This document shows, piece after piece, positions 1-10,714 of a stretch of 57,676 bases of DNA (its first letter is position 1; the number at the start of each line of letters is the position of its first letter). A program made the position numbers and the translations under genes. The notes beneath the pieces are model-generated. The model did no database searches, had not been told where the DNA came from, and saw only the letters and a list, made by a program, of their open reading frames with translations. Source of the DNA: an uncultured Synechococcus sp. (GTDB lineage Bacteria > Cyanobacteriota > Cyanobacteriia > PCC-6307 > Cyanobiaceae); assembly GCA_913050565.1 (NCBI GenBank), contig CAJWZW010000004.1:1-57676 (forward strand), in the 5' to 3' direction.

Positions 1-1843
<1,843 letters not shown>

Positions 1844-1893
1844 AGGAATTCTCCGGGGGTGAGGCGTGAAAAAGCGGGTGAGACTCTACAAGC

Positions 1894-1924
1894 CAGCTGA
1901 GAACAATCACGGTGTCCTCAGCTG
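1894..1924 (-). promoter_or_regulatory. Inverted repeat between rpsG and fusA
   Basis: 'CAGCTGAG' and its exact complement 'CTCAGCTG' flank a 15-base loop in the 93-bp gap between rpsG and fusA. The operon transcript could form an 8-bp stem here. There is no T-tract, so it is not a typical terminator. A processing or regulatory role is inference only. Confidence 0.3.
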
Positions 1925-1936
1925 ACCTGCCGGAGA

Positions 1937-2407
1937 TCAGTAGCGGTAGTGGGCGAAAGCCTTGTTGGCTTCAGCCATTTTGTGGGTTTCTTCTCGCTTG
2001 CGAACTGCGCTGCCTGCCTCGTTGGCGGCATCCATCAGTTCACCGGCAAGCTTCTGAGCCATGCTGCGTCCGTTGCGAGCGCGCGAGAAGCTCACGAGCC
2101 AGCGAAGGGCCATGGCGGTGCCACGTTCCTGACGAACCTCCATGGGCACCTGGTAGGTGGCACCACCGACACGGCGAGCACGCACCTCAACGAGGGGAGT
2201 GGCGTTTTTCACCGCAGTCTCGAACAGCTCGAGGGGGTCTCCGCCGGTGCGCTCATTGATCAGTCCGAAAGCGTCGGACAGGATGCGCTGAGCTGTCGAT
2301 TTCTTGCCGTGCTGCATCAGACGGGCCACCATCATCGTGGCCAGTCGGCTGTTGAACTGCGGATCAGGAAGAATCGGGCGCTTTTCAGCGGCATTGCGGC
2401 GGGACAT
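1937..2407 (-). CDS. rpsG: 30S ribosomal protein S7
   Basis: Primary 16S rRNA-binding protein that starts assembly of the 30S head and contacts tRNA at the E site. The 156 residues begin '[12 protein letters not shown]' and contain the S7 signature region '[14 protein letters not shown]' and the helical '[15 protein letters not shown]'. The length matches bacterial S7. It lies 56 bp downstream of rpsL and 93 bp upstream of fusA, the usual str operon order. The start is ATG at 2407. Confidence 0.98.
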   Translation of the reverse strand: MSRRNAAEKRPILPDPQFNSRLATMMVARLMQHGKKSTAQRILSDAFGLINERTGGDPLELFETAVKNATPLVEVRARRVGGATYQVPMEVRQERGTAMALRWLVSFSRARNGRSMAQKLAGELMDAANEAGSAVRKREETHKMAEANKAFAHYRY

Positions 2408-2463
2408 CGGGGCTCAGTTCGTTGAAATCGGGACAGGGTGTTGAACGTTGATTCGGGAAGGAC

Positions 2464-2838
2464 TCAATCCTTCGGGGTTTTCGCGCCGTACTTGGAACGG
2501 GATTGACGACGATCTTTCACGCCTGCCGTATCCAGCGTTCCGCGGATGATGTGATAGCGGACCCCGGGAAGATCCTTCACGCGGCCACCGCGAAGCAGAA
2601 CGACCGAGTGTTCCTGAAGGTTGTGACCAATACCACCGATGTAGGCCGTCACCTCAAAACCTGAGGTGAGACGCACACGTGCCACCTTGCGCAGCGCCGA
2701 ATTGGGTTTCTTCGGTGTGGAGGTGTAAACGCGGGTGCAGACACCGCGACGCTCGGGACAAGCTTTCAGGGCCGGGGATTTCGTTTTGGCCTTGAGGCGC
2801 GAGCGCTCAGTGCGGATCAGCTGTTGGATGGTTGGCAT
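2464..2838 (-). CDS. rpsL: 30S ribosomal protein S12
   Basis: Decoding-centre protein that helps control translational accuracy and is the classic streptomycin target. I start it at the ATG at 2838 ('MPTIQQLIR'), not at the ORF-track start at 2889, because bacterial S12 begins with this sequence and the resulting 124 residues are the normal length. Conserved stretches '[15 protein letters not shown]' and '[14 protein letters not shown]' are intact. It is the first gene of the str operon; the 128-bp gap upstream should hold the operon promoter. Confidence 0.98.
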   Translation of the reverse strand: MPTIQQLIRTERSRLKAKTKSPALKACPERRGVCTRVYTSTPKKPNSALRKVARVRLTSGFEVTAYIGGIGHNLQEHSVVLLRGGRVKDLPGVRYHIIRGTLDTAGVKDRRQSRSKYGAKTPKD

Positions 2839-2853
2839 CGAGGGTCGGTGAGC

Positions 2854-2918
2854 GGTCGGACGCTCCGACCAGATTCGACAATTCGCCACGATACCGGTTG
2901 ACGGTCCTGCTATGGACC
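2854..2918 (-). promoter_or_regulatory. rpsL leader with two short hairpins
   Basis: The gap between the glycosidase gene and rpsL holds two inverted repeats. 'GGTCGGA-CGC-TCCGACC' (2854-2870) has a 7-bp stem ending 15 bases from the rpsL ATG, close enough to affect ribosome loading. 'GGTCC-TGCTAT-GGACC' (2903-2918) has a 5-bp stem. Neither has a U-tract. No clear -35/-10 pair was recognised. A regulatory role is inference. Confidence 0.35.
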
Positions 2919-2966
2919 AATCGACTGAACTTCCAAAAAGGGGATGCGACTCAGCGCGACTCGGAT

Positions 2967-4634
2967 TCAGAGGGGAATCAGGCCCAGACCGTTGTGAATC
3001 CGCGGTGGGCCGCCGCGACCATTCATCACGGTGCTCCCCCCGGCGACAACGGTGGTTGAGCTTCCGCCATCCAGGTTCAGAGCGTCCCGTAAACCCAGCT
3101 GCTTCGCGGCAAGGGCTGTTTCCAGCAACGTCGGGCCACCGCCACCGATGCCGCGCATGGTCAAAAGCCAGGTGCCGCCCTGACCTTGCCCAACAACGGT
3201 TCGTGACGCTGCCAGGGCCAGAAAGCCTGAGCTGAAACCTTCAGCTCGACCATTCAGCACGATCCTGCCGTTCTGCAGAAGCAGGGGCCCACCCCCCAGC
3301 ACGTTCTGCATCTGGTCCAGCCCAGACCGGCTGCCACTGGTGATTCGAATCCGATCGCCTGGTTTCGCCGGCAGGGGTGCGCCGCCACGCGACACCACCA
3401 GATCGGTCTGATCGGGGATCACAACACCCCGTTTCAGGCGTTCGTGCGCAAAGTGAGCTTTCACAACGCCTCCAACGATCAGCAGGGCCTCCTCCTGGCC
3501 GCTGAGTGGGCGATACGTCGGCCCCCAGGCGCGGGTGTAGCGACTCAGTCCGCGTTTCACATAGCCGCTGTTGAGCTGATCGAGCCTGTGCCGTCGCCCG
3601 GAACTGGTCCGCAGGGTCTGCTGCAGCTGCAGACGACCGAAGCGCAACCTGCGGGCGTTGTCCCAGGCGACCACACCGCGGTTGAGAATCGGGCCAGACA
3701 GCCAGCGGCTGTTGAGGCGCAGCGCGCCAAGAGGCATTTCGTTGATGCGATTGAAGAAACCGCCATTCACGGCCACAACGGCTTGCGCCGGCTGGGCGAG
3801 CTGAGGCAGGAATCGAAGGCCCGTCTGACTGTTGGCCATGGTGAGTGGCCGCAGCGCCAGGCCGATCGCCGGCAGGTCTCCCCCCGCGCGCACGAGTTCG
3901 AGGGGCTTGACCCCCACCTTGACCAGGCGGCGCTCCAGAACAAGGCCACGGCGCAACCAGGCTGCGACGGTGGGACTGTGGAGTGTCCGCTGCATCGCTG
4001 TTGCAGAGGCAACAGGGTTGACACCGTCGAGCACCACCCGCCAAGGGTCGGCAAGGCTCAGGCTCCTCAGGCGCGTTGCCTGGCCCTGCAACACCAAGCC
4101 ATTGGGCTGCAGCTGAGGACGGAGCCCAAGCTTGTCCAGGGTGTGACGCTGCGCAGGGTTGAACTGAAGATTCAGGTGAAGGTCATTGCCGAGCCGTTGA
4201 ACCAGAACGGGGGCATCGAGATCCAGCACCAGCCGGTCCGCCGTTGCTCCCCTGCCGCGGCGCAGTTTCTGAAGCCGGGCACGGGGGAGGGTGAGCTCCA
4301 GCACATCACCGTTGCGGCGCAGACTCACCCCAGTGCTCAAAAGCCATTCAGCCACCTCCAGCCCAACCTCGTCCCCCAGGGTGATCCGGGGTATCTCGAC
4401 CAGAGCCCGGCTGCGCCCGAACCACTCCAGCTTCTGATCGATGCGGCGGAACCCAAGCTGCGACTCCAGCAGATCGAGAGGAAGCCAGAGCTGTGTCGGT
4501 CGAACACGGTTGTTTCCCCGCCAGCTCCAGGAGGAGCGAAGCTTCCGCCCGCCGATGAAGACCTGCTCCCCACGGACGGAAGGTCCCAGGCGCAGCTCCG
4601 GCAAGGGCTCGGGCAGCGGTGGGAGGGGAAGCAT
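2967..4634 (-). CDS. Phosphodiester glycosidase family (NAGPA-like) protein
   Basis: 555 residues. The C-terminal half looks like the NAGPA/DUF2233 (PF09992) fold: '[18 protein letters not shown]', a central '[13 protein letters not shown]', and the closing '[20 protein letters not shown]' followed by 'NGLGLI'. The family includes the enzyme that uncovers mannose 6-phosphate by removing GlcNAc, and bacterial wall-associated members. Roughly the first 230 residues are basic and beta-rich ('[17 protein letters not shown]'), resembling AMIN or copper-amine-oxidase N domains; this is only an impression. No convincing signal peptide is seen at this start, only a proline-rich '[14 protein letters not shown]', so export is unproven. 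It diverges from glsF across 98 bp. The substrate is unknown. Confidence 0.82.
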   Translation of the reverse strand: MLPLPPLPEPLPELRLGPSVRGEQVFIGGRKLRSSWSWRGNNRVRPTQLWLPLDLLESQLGFRRIDQKLEWFGRSRALVEIPRITLGDEVGLEVAEWLLSTGVSLRRNGDVLELTLPRARLQKLRRGRGATADRLVLDLDAPVLVQRLGNDLHLNLQFNPAQRHTLDKLGLRPQLQPNGLVLQGQATRLRSLSLADPWRVVLDGVNPVASATAMQRTLHSPTVAAWLRRGLVLERRLVKVGVKPLELVRAGGDLPAIGLALRPLTMANSQTGLRFLPQLAQPAQAVVAVNGGFFNRINEMPLGALRLNSRWLSGPILNRGVVAWDNARRLRFGRLQLQQTLRTSSGRRHRLDQLNSGYVKRGLSRYTRAWGPTYRPLSGQEEALLIVGGVVKAHFAHERLKRGVVIPDQTDLVVSRGGAPLPAKPGDRIRITSGSRSGLDQMQNVLGGGPLLLQNGRIVLNGRAEGFSSGFLALAASRTVVGQGQGGTWLLTMRGIGGGGPTLLETALAAKQLGLRDALNLDGGSSTTVVAGGSTVMNGRGGPPRIHNGLGLIPL

Positions 4635-4732
4635 GAAGAGCTTTGGGAGGTGGTCGTCTGCCTAGGATTGCTCGCGTAGATGGTTTCTGCAGAGCTCGAC
4701 GCTGCAAACCATGTGAACGACTGGAACGCCCT

Positions 4733-7700
4733 ATGTCAGACCTGCTTCGCCCCGCTGCCTGGCCCTACAGCGACAGTGCTGCGCCTGAGGCTGTGGCTGG
4801 CGAAAAGGATGCCTGTGGCGTGGGTTTTGTGGCACAACTGCACGGGCAGACCAGCCACTGGGTGCTCGAGCAGGCTCTCAGGGGCCTTGGCTGCATGGAG
4901 CACCGCGGTGGATGCGGCGGTGATGGTGATTCCGGCGATGGCGCTGGTGTGCTCTGCCAGATCCCCTGGGATTATCTGAGAGAGATTTGGCCTGAAGCGG
5001 CTTCAGCCAAGGGGCTCGGCATGATGTTCATGCCGAAGGATGCTGGCTGTCGGGAGGATGTCCGCCTCCTTTGTGACGAGGAAGCCACGACACTCGGGCT
5101 GCGTTCCCTTGGGTGGCGAACCGTGCCGGTGGATCCTGGGGTGCTTGGCCCCATGGCCCGGGAGACAGCCCCGGTGATTGAGCAGTGGGTGCTTGATGGC
5201 CATGCCGAAGACAGCGACTTTGAAGGTCTGTTGATGCGCTTGCGTCGCCGGATCGGGGCACGAATTCGCGCTGCCTTCGAGGCCGATGGTGAGCACGACC
5301 TCTACGTCGCTTCCCTGAGCAGCCGCACCGTTGTTTACAAGGGCATGGTGCGCTCCGAGGTGCTGGCGCAGTACTACGCCGACCTTCGCGATCCACGCTT
5401 TGCTGTGAGTTTTGCGGTTTACCACCGCCGTTTCAGCACCAACACGCTGCCTCGTTGGCCCCTGGCCCAGCCGATGCGCCTGTTGGGTCACAACGGTGAG
5501 ATCAACACGCTGCTGGGCAATCTCAACTGGGCGAAGGCATCGGAGGCCACCCTCGACAATGTCTGGGGTGATGCCGCTGATGACCTCATCCCCGTCGTCA
5601 ATCCCGCGTTCAGCGATTCGGCCAACCTCGATGCCACGCTTGAACTGATGGTCCGGAGCGGCCGCACCATCACCGACAGCCTGATCACTCTGGTTCCGGA
5701 AGCGTTTCGCAACCAGCCCGATCTCGACAGCCGTCCTGAGGTGACGGCCATGTACGAATTCAATGCCGGGATCCAGGAGCCATGGGATGGCCCTGCCCTT
5801 CTGGTGTTTGCCGATGGCAGGCGTGTGGGCGCCACCCTCGACCGCAACGGTCTGCGTCCGGCGCGCTGGTGCACCACCGAGGACGGCTTTGTGATCATGG
5901 GATCGGAGACCGGCGTGGTGGATCTCAGCGACAAAACCGTCGTGCAGAAGGGGCGGCTCGGCCCTGGGCAGATGCTCGCCGTTGATCTGGAAACGGGCCA
6001 ATTGTTCGACAACTGGTCCGTGAAGGAAGACGCTGCCGCCCGCTTCCCTTACAGCCAGTGGCTTCAGCAGCATCGCCGCGATGTTGATCCACAGCCCTGG
6101 ACCCAGGACCGTCAGGTGGGTGAGTTGGATCTGCTGCGTTTGCAGACCGCGATGGGCTTCACCGCAGAGGACTTCGACATGATCATCGAGGACATGGCGG
6201 CTCTCGGCAAAGAGCCGACCTACTGCATGGGAGACGACATTCCGCTGGCGGTTCTCTCCGACAAGCCACATCTTCTTTACGACTACTTCAAGCAGCGCTT
6301 CGCCCAGGTCACCAACCCGCCGATTGATCCACTGCGCGAAAAGCTCGTCATGAGCCTCGAGATGCATCTGGGAGAGCGTCGTCCGGCTCTGAAGCCTCAG
6401 GCTGAGGCTGCGGCGGTGATTCATCTCGAGACTCCGGTCCTGAATGAGAGCGAGCTGGTCGCGATCTCTCAGCAGGGTCTTCCGGTGACGACCCTGTCCA
6501 CCCAGGTGGCCGTTCAAGCCTGCACCGGAGGGCTCAAGGCGTCCCTGGATGCCCTCTGTCAAGCAGCCGAGAAGGCCGTGCGCGACGGCGCTCAGGTGCT
6601 TGTGCTCTCTGATCGGGTCGATGCCTCAGGGGCTGCGGCCCACCTCAATGCCACCACGGCGGCGATGCCCGCCCTGCTCGCCGTCGGCGCGGTTCATCAC
6701 CACCTGTTGCGCCAGAAGCTTCGGCTGCGTTGTTCTCTCGTTGCGGATACCGCTCAGTGCTGGAGCACCCATCACATCGCCTGTCTGATCGGTTACGGCG
6801 CCAGTGCGGTCTGCCCCTGGCTCACCTGGGAGACCACCCGCCATTGGCTTGAGCACCCCAAGACCCGGAAGCGGATCGATCAGGGCAAGCTGCCTTCGCT
6901 GGATGCGGAACGGGTCCAGGCCAATGTTCGGATTTCCCTGGAGAACGGACTCCGCAAGATCCTCTCCAAGATCGGCATCTCGCTGCTCGCCAGCTACCAC
7001 GGTGCTCAGATCTTTGAAGCCATCGGTCTGGGAGCCGATGTGATCGAGACGGCCTTCACCGGCACCACCAGCCGAGTGGCGGGCATGACGCTTGCGGAGC
7101 TCGCCAACGAGACCCTGTCGATGCATGCCAAAGCCTTCCCTGAGCTCGATCGCAGCAAACTCGAATTCCTCGGCTTCGTGCGCTACCGCAGTGGCGCTGA
7201 ATATCACCGCAACAACCCTGAACTGTCCAAGGCCCTGCACAAGGCGGTGGCCCAGGGTCCTGGTTACGACCACTTCTCCACGTATCAGGCGCTGTTGAAG
7301 AACCGTCCGGTGATGGCTCTACGCGATCTGGTGGAGTTCAAGCTTGCGCCAACACCGGTTCCCCTGGATCAGGTGGAGAGTGTGGAGAGCATCTGCAAGC
7401 GCTTCTGCACGGGTGGCATGAGCCTTGGTGCTCTCTCCCGTGAGGCCCATGAGGTTCTCGCAGTGGCGATGAACCGCATCGGCGGAAAGAGCAACAGTGG
7501 AGAGGGTGGCGAAGATCCGGCCCGATTCCAGGTGCTGAGCGATGTGGATCAGGATGGACGCTCCGCCTCGTTCCCCAGCATCGGCGGCCTGCGCAACGGC
7601 GATACCGCATGCTCAGCCATCAAACAGATCGCTTCGGGTCGTTTCGGCGTCACCGCGGAATATCTGCGCAGCGGCAAGCAGCTTGAAATCAAGGTGGCCC

Positions 7701-9334
7701 AGGGCGCCAAGCCAGGAGAGGGTGGCCAGTTGCCTGGGCCGAAGGTGGATTCGTACATCGCCTGGTTGCGCAACAGCAAGCCCGGGGTGGCTCTGATCTC
7801 ACCGCCGCCCCATCACGACATTTATTCGATCGAGGATCTGGCTCAGCTGATTCATGATCTGCATCAGGTGCACCCCACGGCGCCGGTGAGCGTGAAGCTG
7901 GTGGCCGAGATCGGCATCGGCACGATCGCGGCCGGTGTTGCCAAGGCCAATGCCGATGTGATTCAGATTTCCGGTCATGACGGCGGCACCGGAGCTTCTC
8001 CACTCAGTTCGATCAAGCACGCGGGGGGGCCATGGGAACTGGGTCTCACGGAAGTGCATCGATCGCTGCTGGAGAACGGTCTTCGCGACCGTGTGCTGCT
8101 GCGGGCTGACGGGGGTCTCAAAACCGGATGGGATGTGGTGATCGCAGCGCTGCTGGGGGCTGAGGAATACGGCTTCGGATCCATTGCGATGATTGCCGAA
8201 GGCTGCGTGATGGCCCGCGTCTGTCATCTCAACAGCTGCCCCGTCGGAGTGGCAACACAGAAGGAGAACCTGCGCCAACGCTTCACCGGTTTGCCTGAGC
8301 ACGTGGTCAATTTCTTCTGGTATGTCGCTGAAGAGGTGCGTCAGCTGATGAGCCTGTTGGGGGTTACACGACTTGAGGAGCTGATCGGCCGTGCCGACCT
8401 GCTCAAGCCCCGGGATGTGGAGCTGGCCAAAACCCGCTGCGTGGACCTTTCAAGCCTGCTGGCGCCCATCAAAGGCTCCGACGACCGCAGCTGGCTGCAG
8501 CACAGTGCGGAGGCCCATGGCAACGGCCCAATCCTCGAGGATCAGCTGCTGGCCGACGCGGAGCTGATGGCAGCGATCGACAGCCATGGCAGCGTCAGCC
8601 GGACGATCGACATCATCAACACCGATCGCAGCGTCTGTGCCCGTCTCGCGGGCGAGATCGCCCAGCGTCATGGCAACCGCGGTTTTGAGGGCCAGCTCGA
8701 TCTCACGTTCCGCGGTGCCGCCGGTCAGAGTTTCGGGGCCCTCCTGGTTCAAGGCCAGAACATCCGTCTGGAGGGAGAAGCCAACGACTATGTGGGCAAG
8801 TGCATGAACAGCGGACGCATCACCCTGGTGCCCGCTGATGCGACGGAGAGTCCTGGCGATCAGGTGATCCTTGGGAATACATGCCTTTACGGGGCCACCG
8901 GAGGTGAGCTGTTCGCCCATGGCAGGGCCGGTGAACGCTTCGGCGTGCGCAACAGTGGCGCTCGAACCGTTGTGGAAGGCGCTGGAGACCACTGCTGTGA
9001 GTACATGACCGGTGGCGTGGTGGTGGTGTTGGGCAGCACGGGCCGCAATGTTGGCGCCGGTATGACCGGTGGCGTCACATTCCTGCTGGACGACGGTGAT
9101 CGTGTGACGCCTCGTGTGAATCCGGAGATTGTGGAGGTGTGCAGCCTCACGACCCCAGAGCAGGCGACCATGCTCAAGGGTCTGCTTGAGAAGCACCTGG
9201 CTGCCACAGGCAGCATCAAAGCTGCGGCGCTCCTGGCGGACTGGGCTGCTGCCACCACGCAATTCAAGGTGCTGATTCCCCCGAGTGAGCGGGAGGCCAT
9301 GGGTTTGGTGAACAAGCAGGCGGTCGCCGCCTGA
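4733..9334 (+). CDS. glsF: Ferredoxin-dependent glutamate synthase
   Basis: Converts glutamine plus 2-oxoglutarate to two glutamates using reduced ferredoxin, the assimilation step of the GS-GOGAT cycle. I start at the ATG at 4733, which gives 1533 residues, normal for cyanobacterial Fd-GOGAT. The mature N-terminal nucleophile would be Cys28 in 'EKDACGVGFVAQ', after a 27-residue propeptide. The order is a class II glutamine amidotransferase domain (about 28-430), a central domain, an FMN-binding synthase domain with 'GGKSNSGEGGED' near residue 916, three cysteines for a 3Fe-4S cluster in 'CVMARVCHLNSCPVG' near 1160, and a GXGXG beta-helix at the C-terminus. There is no neighbouring gltD, consistent with the ferredoxin type. 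I found no NtcA box (GTA-N8-TAC) in the 98-bp upstream gap. Confidence 0.97.
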   Translation: MSDLLRPAAWPYSDSAAPEAVAGEKDACGVGFVAQLHGQTSHWVLEQALRGLGCMEHRGGCGGDGDSGDGAGVLCQIPWDYLREIWPEAASAKGLGMMFMPKDAGCREDVRLLCDEEATTLGLRSLGWRTVPVDPGVLGPMARETAPVIEQWVLDGHAEDSDFEGLLMRLRRRIGARIRAAFEADGEHDLYVASLSSRTVVYKGMVRSEVLAQYYADLRDPRFAVSFAVYHRRFSTNTLPRWPLAQPMRLLGHNGEINTLLGNLNWAKASEATLDNVWGDAADDLIPVVNPAFSDSANLDATLELMVRSGRTITDSLITLVPEAFRNQPDLDSRPEVTAMYEFNAGIQEPWDGPALLVFADGRRVGATLDRNGLRPARWCTTEDGFVIMGSETGVVDLSDKTVVQKGRLGPGQMLAVDLETGQLFDNWSVKEDAAARFPYSQWLQQHRRDVDPQPWTQDRQVGELDLLRLQTAMGFTAEDFDMIIEDMAALGKEPTYCMGDDIPLAVLSDKPHLLYDYFKQRFAQVTNPPIDPLREKLVMSLEMHLGERRPALKPQAEAAAVIHLETPVLNESELVAISQQGLPVTTLSTQVAVQACTGGLKASLDALCQAAEKAVRDGAQVLVLSDRVDASGAAAHLNATTAAMPALLAVGAVHHHLLRQKLRLRCSLVADTAQCWSTHHIACLIGYGASAVCPWLTWETTRHWLEHPKTRKRIDQGKLPSLDAERVQANVRISLENGLRKILSKIGISLLASYHGAQIFEAIGLGADVIETAFTGTTSRVAGMTLAELANETLSMHAKAFPELDRSKLEFLGFVRYRSGAEYHRNNPELSKALHKAVAQGPGYDHFSTYQALLKNRPVMALRDLVEFKLAPTPVPLDQVESVESICKRFCTGGMSLGALSREAHEVLAVAMNRIGGKSNSGEGGEDPARFQVLSDVDQDGRSASFPSIGGLRNGDTACSAIKQIASGRFGVTAEYLRSGKQLEIKVAQGAKPGEGGQLPGPKVDSYIAWLRNSKPGVALISPPPHHDIYSIEDLAQLIHDLHQVHPTAPVSVKLVAEIGIGTIAAGVAKANADVIQISGHDGGTGASPLSSIKHAGGPWELGLTEVHRSLLENGLRDRVLLRADGGLKTGWDVVIAALLGAEEYGFGSIAMIAEGCVMARVCHLNSCPVGVATQKENLRQRFTGLPEHVVNFFWYVAEEVRQLMSLLGVTRLEELIGRADLLKPRDVELAKTRCVDLSSLLAPIKGSDDRSWLQHSAEAHGNGPILEDQLLADAELMAAIDSHGSVSRTIDIINTDRSVCARLAGEIAQRHGNRGFEGQLDLTFRGAAGQSFGALLVQGQNIRLEGEANDYVGKCMNSGRITLVPADATESPGDQVILGNTCLYGATGGELFAHGRAGERFGVRNSGARTVVEGAGDHCCEYMTGGVVVVLGSTGRNVGAGMTGGVTFLLDDGDRVTPRVNPEIVEVCSLTTPEQATMLKGLLEKHLAATGSIKAAALLADWAAATTQFKVLIPPSEREAMGLVNKQAVAA

Positions 9335-9349
9335 TCCGCCTTCAACGCT

Positions 9350-9658
9350 TTGCCCTGGTTCGTCAAGACCGAGACCTTCACCGCTTCAACAGCCGCCCTG
9401 CCGATTGAGCAGAGGCGGCCGTTGCTCAAGGCCCATCAGCTGTGGATTGAAGAGGAATCCGCTCGAGGCCAGATCATCCGCAGTGGCTTCCTGGTTGATC
9501 AGAATCAACGTCCAGGGGGCGGTGGTCTGCTGATTTTCGAAGCAGCCTCCTATGCCAAGGCCCTGGAATGGGTTCAAAACGACCCGATGATTCGCGCCGG
9601 TCTGGTGGAATGGAAGCTGCAGGAATGGATCCCCGTCAGCGGGGATGGCTGGCCATGA
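9350..9658 (+). CDS. YciI family protein
   Basis: A 102-residue protein with the YciI-like pattern: an N-terminal strand 'PWFVKTETF', then '[26 protein letters not shown]', a Gly-rich turn '[11 protein letters not shown]', and '[19 protein letters not shown]'. This resembles small dimeric ferredoxin-fold proteins related to muconolactone isomerase; the cellular role of most members is unknown. The start is TTG at 9350, 15 bp after the glsF stop, so it probably shares that transcript. Its 3' end overlaps the convergent lipA by 23 bp. Confidence 0.8.
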   Translation: MPWFVKTETFTASTAALPIEQRRPLLKAHQLWIEEESARGQIIRSGFLVDQNQRPGGGGLLIFEAASYAKALEWVQNDPMIRAGLVEWKLQEWIPVSGDGWP

Positions 9659-10505
9659 GCCGCTGCACTTCGCCGGCGTGATAACTGCTGCGGGAGAGCG
9701 GAGTGCTCACCACCTGCAGAAAGCCCAGCTCCTCCTCTCCAATGCGCCGGTAGTTCTCAAACTGCTCCGGCGTCACGAAGCGGTCCACCGCCAGATGTCT
9801 GGGCCCCGGGGAGAGGTACTGGCCGATCGTGACAATATCCACCCTGTGCTCCCGCAGATCACGCAGGGTGCCGATCACCTCCTCGTCGGTTTCGCCGAGA
9901 CCCACCATCAGGCCGGACTTGCTGTAGACCTTCCTCCAGCCTTCACGGACTCGCTGGAGCAGCTCAAGCGATCGTTCGTATTTCGCCTGTGGCCGTGCGC
10001 GTCGGTACATGCGTGGCACCGTCTCGATGTTGTGGTTCAGAACATCGGGACCGCCCTCCATCACGGCAGCAAGTGCGTCCCAGTTGCCGCAGAGATCAGG
10101 AATCAGCAGCTCGATTGTTGTGAAGGGTGATCGTCGGCGAACCTGCTTGATGCAAGCCACGAACTGAGACGCACCGCCATCAGCGAGATCGTCTCGATTC
10201 ACTGAGGTGATCACAACATGCTTCAGGCCAAGCCGGGCCACGGCCTCCCCCAGCCGCTCGGGTTCGGTGGGATCCAGTGCTCGAACACTCTTGTCAAAGT
10301 CGATGTCGCAATAGGGACATGCGCGGGTGCAGCCCGGCCCCATGATCAGAAATGTGGCCGTGCCGCCGGCGAAGCACTCGCCGATGTTCGGACAGCTGGC
10401 CTCCTGACAAACGGTGTTCAGCTTCAGATCAAGCAGCAGGTCGGAAACAGCACCGATCCGTTCCCGCTGCGGGGCTTTGACTCGCAACCACTCAGGTTTG
10501 AGCAC
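9636..10505 (-). CDS. lipA: Lipoyl synthase
   Basis: Radical SAM enzyme that inserts two sulfurs into protein-bound octanoyl groups to make lipoyl cofactor for 2-oxoacid dehydrogenases and the glycine cleavage system. Both cluster motifs are present: the auxiliary 4Fe-4S set Cys33/38/44 in '[12 protein letters not shown]' and the radical SAM set Cys59/63/66 in 'CTRACPYC'. The C-terminal serine ligand region 'SRSSYHAGE' is intact. At 289 residues it is full length. The start is GTG at 10505; a stop codon two codons upstream rules out a longer form. It converges on the YciI gene and overlaps its end. Confidence 0.96.
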   Translation of the reverse strand: MLKPEWLRVKAPQRERIGAVSDLLLDLKLNTVCQEASCPNIGECFAGGTATFLIMGPGCTRACPYCDIDFDKSVRALDPTEPERLGEAVARLGLKHVVITSVNRDDLADGGASQFVACIKQVRRRSPFTTIELLIPDLCGNWDALAAVMEGGPDVLNHNIETVPRMYRRARPQAKYERSLELLQRVREGWRKVYSKSGLMVGLGETDEEVIGTLRDLREHRVDIVTIGQYLSPGPRHLAVDRFVTPEQFENYRRIGEEELGFLQVVSTPLSRSSYHAGEVQRLMASHPR

Positions 10506-10573
10506 GGCTTACTACGGTCGATCCATACTTTAGACAGGCCCCTTCGTCGGGGTAATTCAGCCCAGCTTTCTTC

Positions 10574-10579
10574 TACAAT
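10574..10579 (+). promoter_or_regulatory. Possible -10 element of tRNA-Pro
   Basis: 'TACAAT' ends 8 bases before the first base of the tRNA, which is a normal spacing for a sigma-70 type -10 box. The -35 region is poor ('TTCGTC'-like), so the call is weak. Confidence 0.35.
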
Positions 10580-10587
10580 TGGTGGGC

Positions 10588-10661
10588 CGGGATGTGGCGC
10601 AGTTTGGTAGCGCACTTCGTTCGGGACGAAGGGGCCGCAGGTTCGAATCCTGTCATCCCGA
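10588..10661 (+). tRNA. tRNA-Pro (anticodon CGG)
   Basis: A full cloverleaf can be drawn. The 7-bp acceptor stem pairs 'CGGGATG' with 'CATCCCG'; the D arm contains 'GGCGCAGTTTGGTAGCGC'; the anticodon stem 'CTTCG/CGAAG' encloses loop 'TTCGGGA', giving anticodon CGG. The T arm contains the standard 'GGTTCGAATCC'. The discriminator base is A at 10661 and CCA is not encoded. It lies between the lipA start and the end of the cobJ fusion. Confidence 0.96.
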
Positions 10662-10714
10662 TTGGTATCGGCGATGGTTCGATTTCTCAATCATTGTCTG
10701 GAACTATTTATTAA

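Noticed and set aside
3444-4679. 411-residue plus-strand ORF
   Set aside because: Antisense shadow of the NAGPA-like gene; its protein is Gln/His-rich with no domain pattern.
4635-4732. NtcA box upstream of glsF
   Set aside because: I looked for GTA-N8-TAC in the gap and found none.
5003-6562. 519-residue minus-strand ORF
   Set aside because: Antisense to glsF, which is certain.
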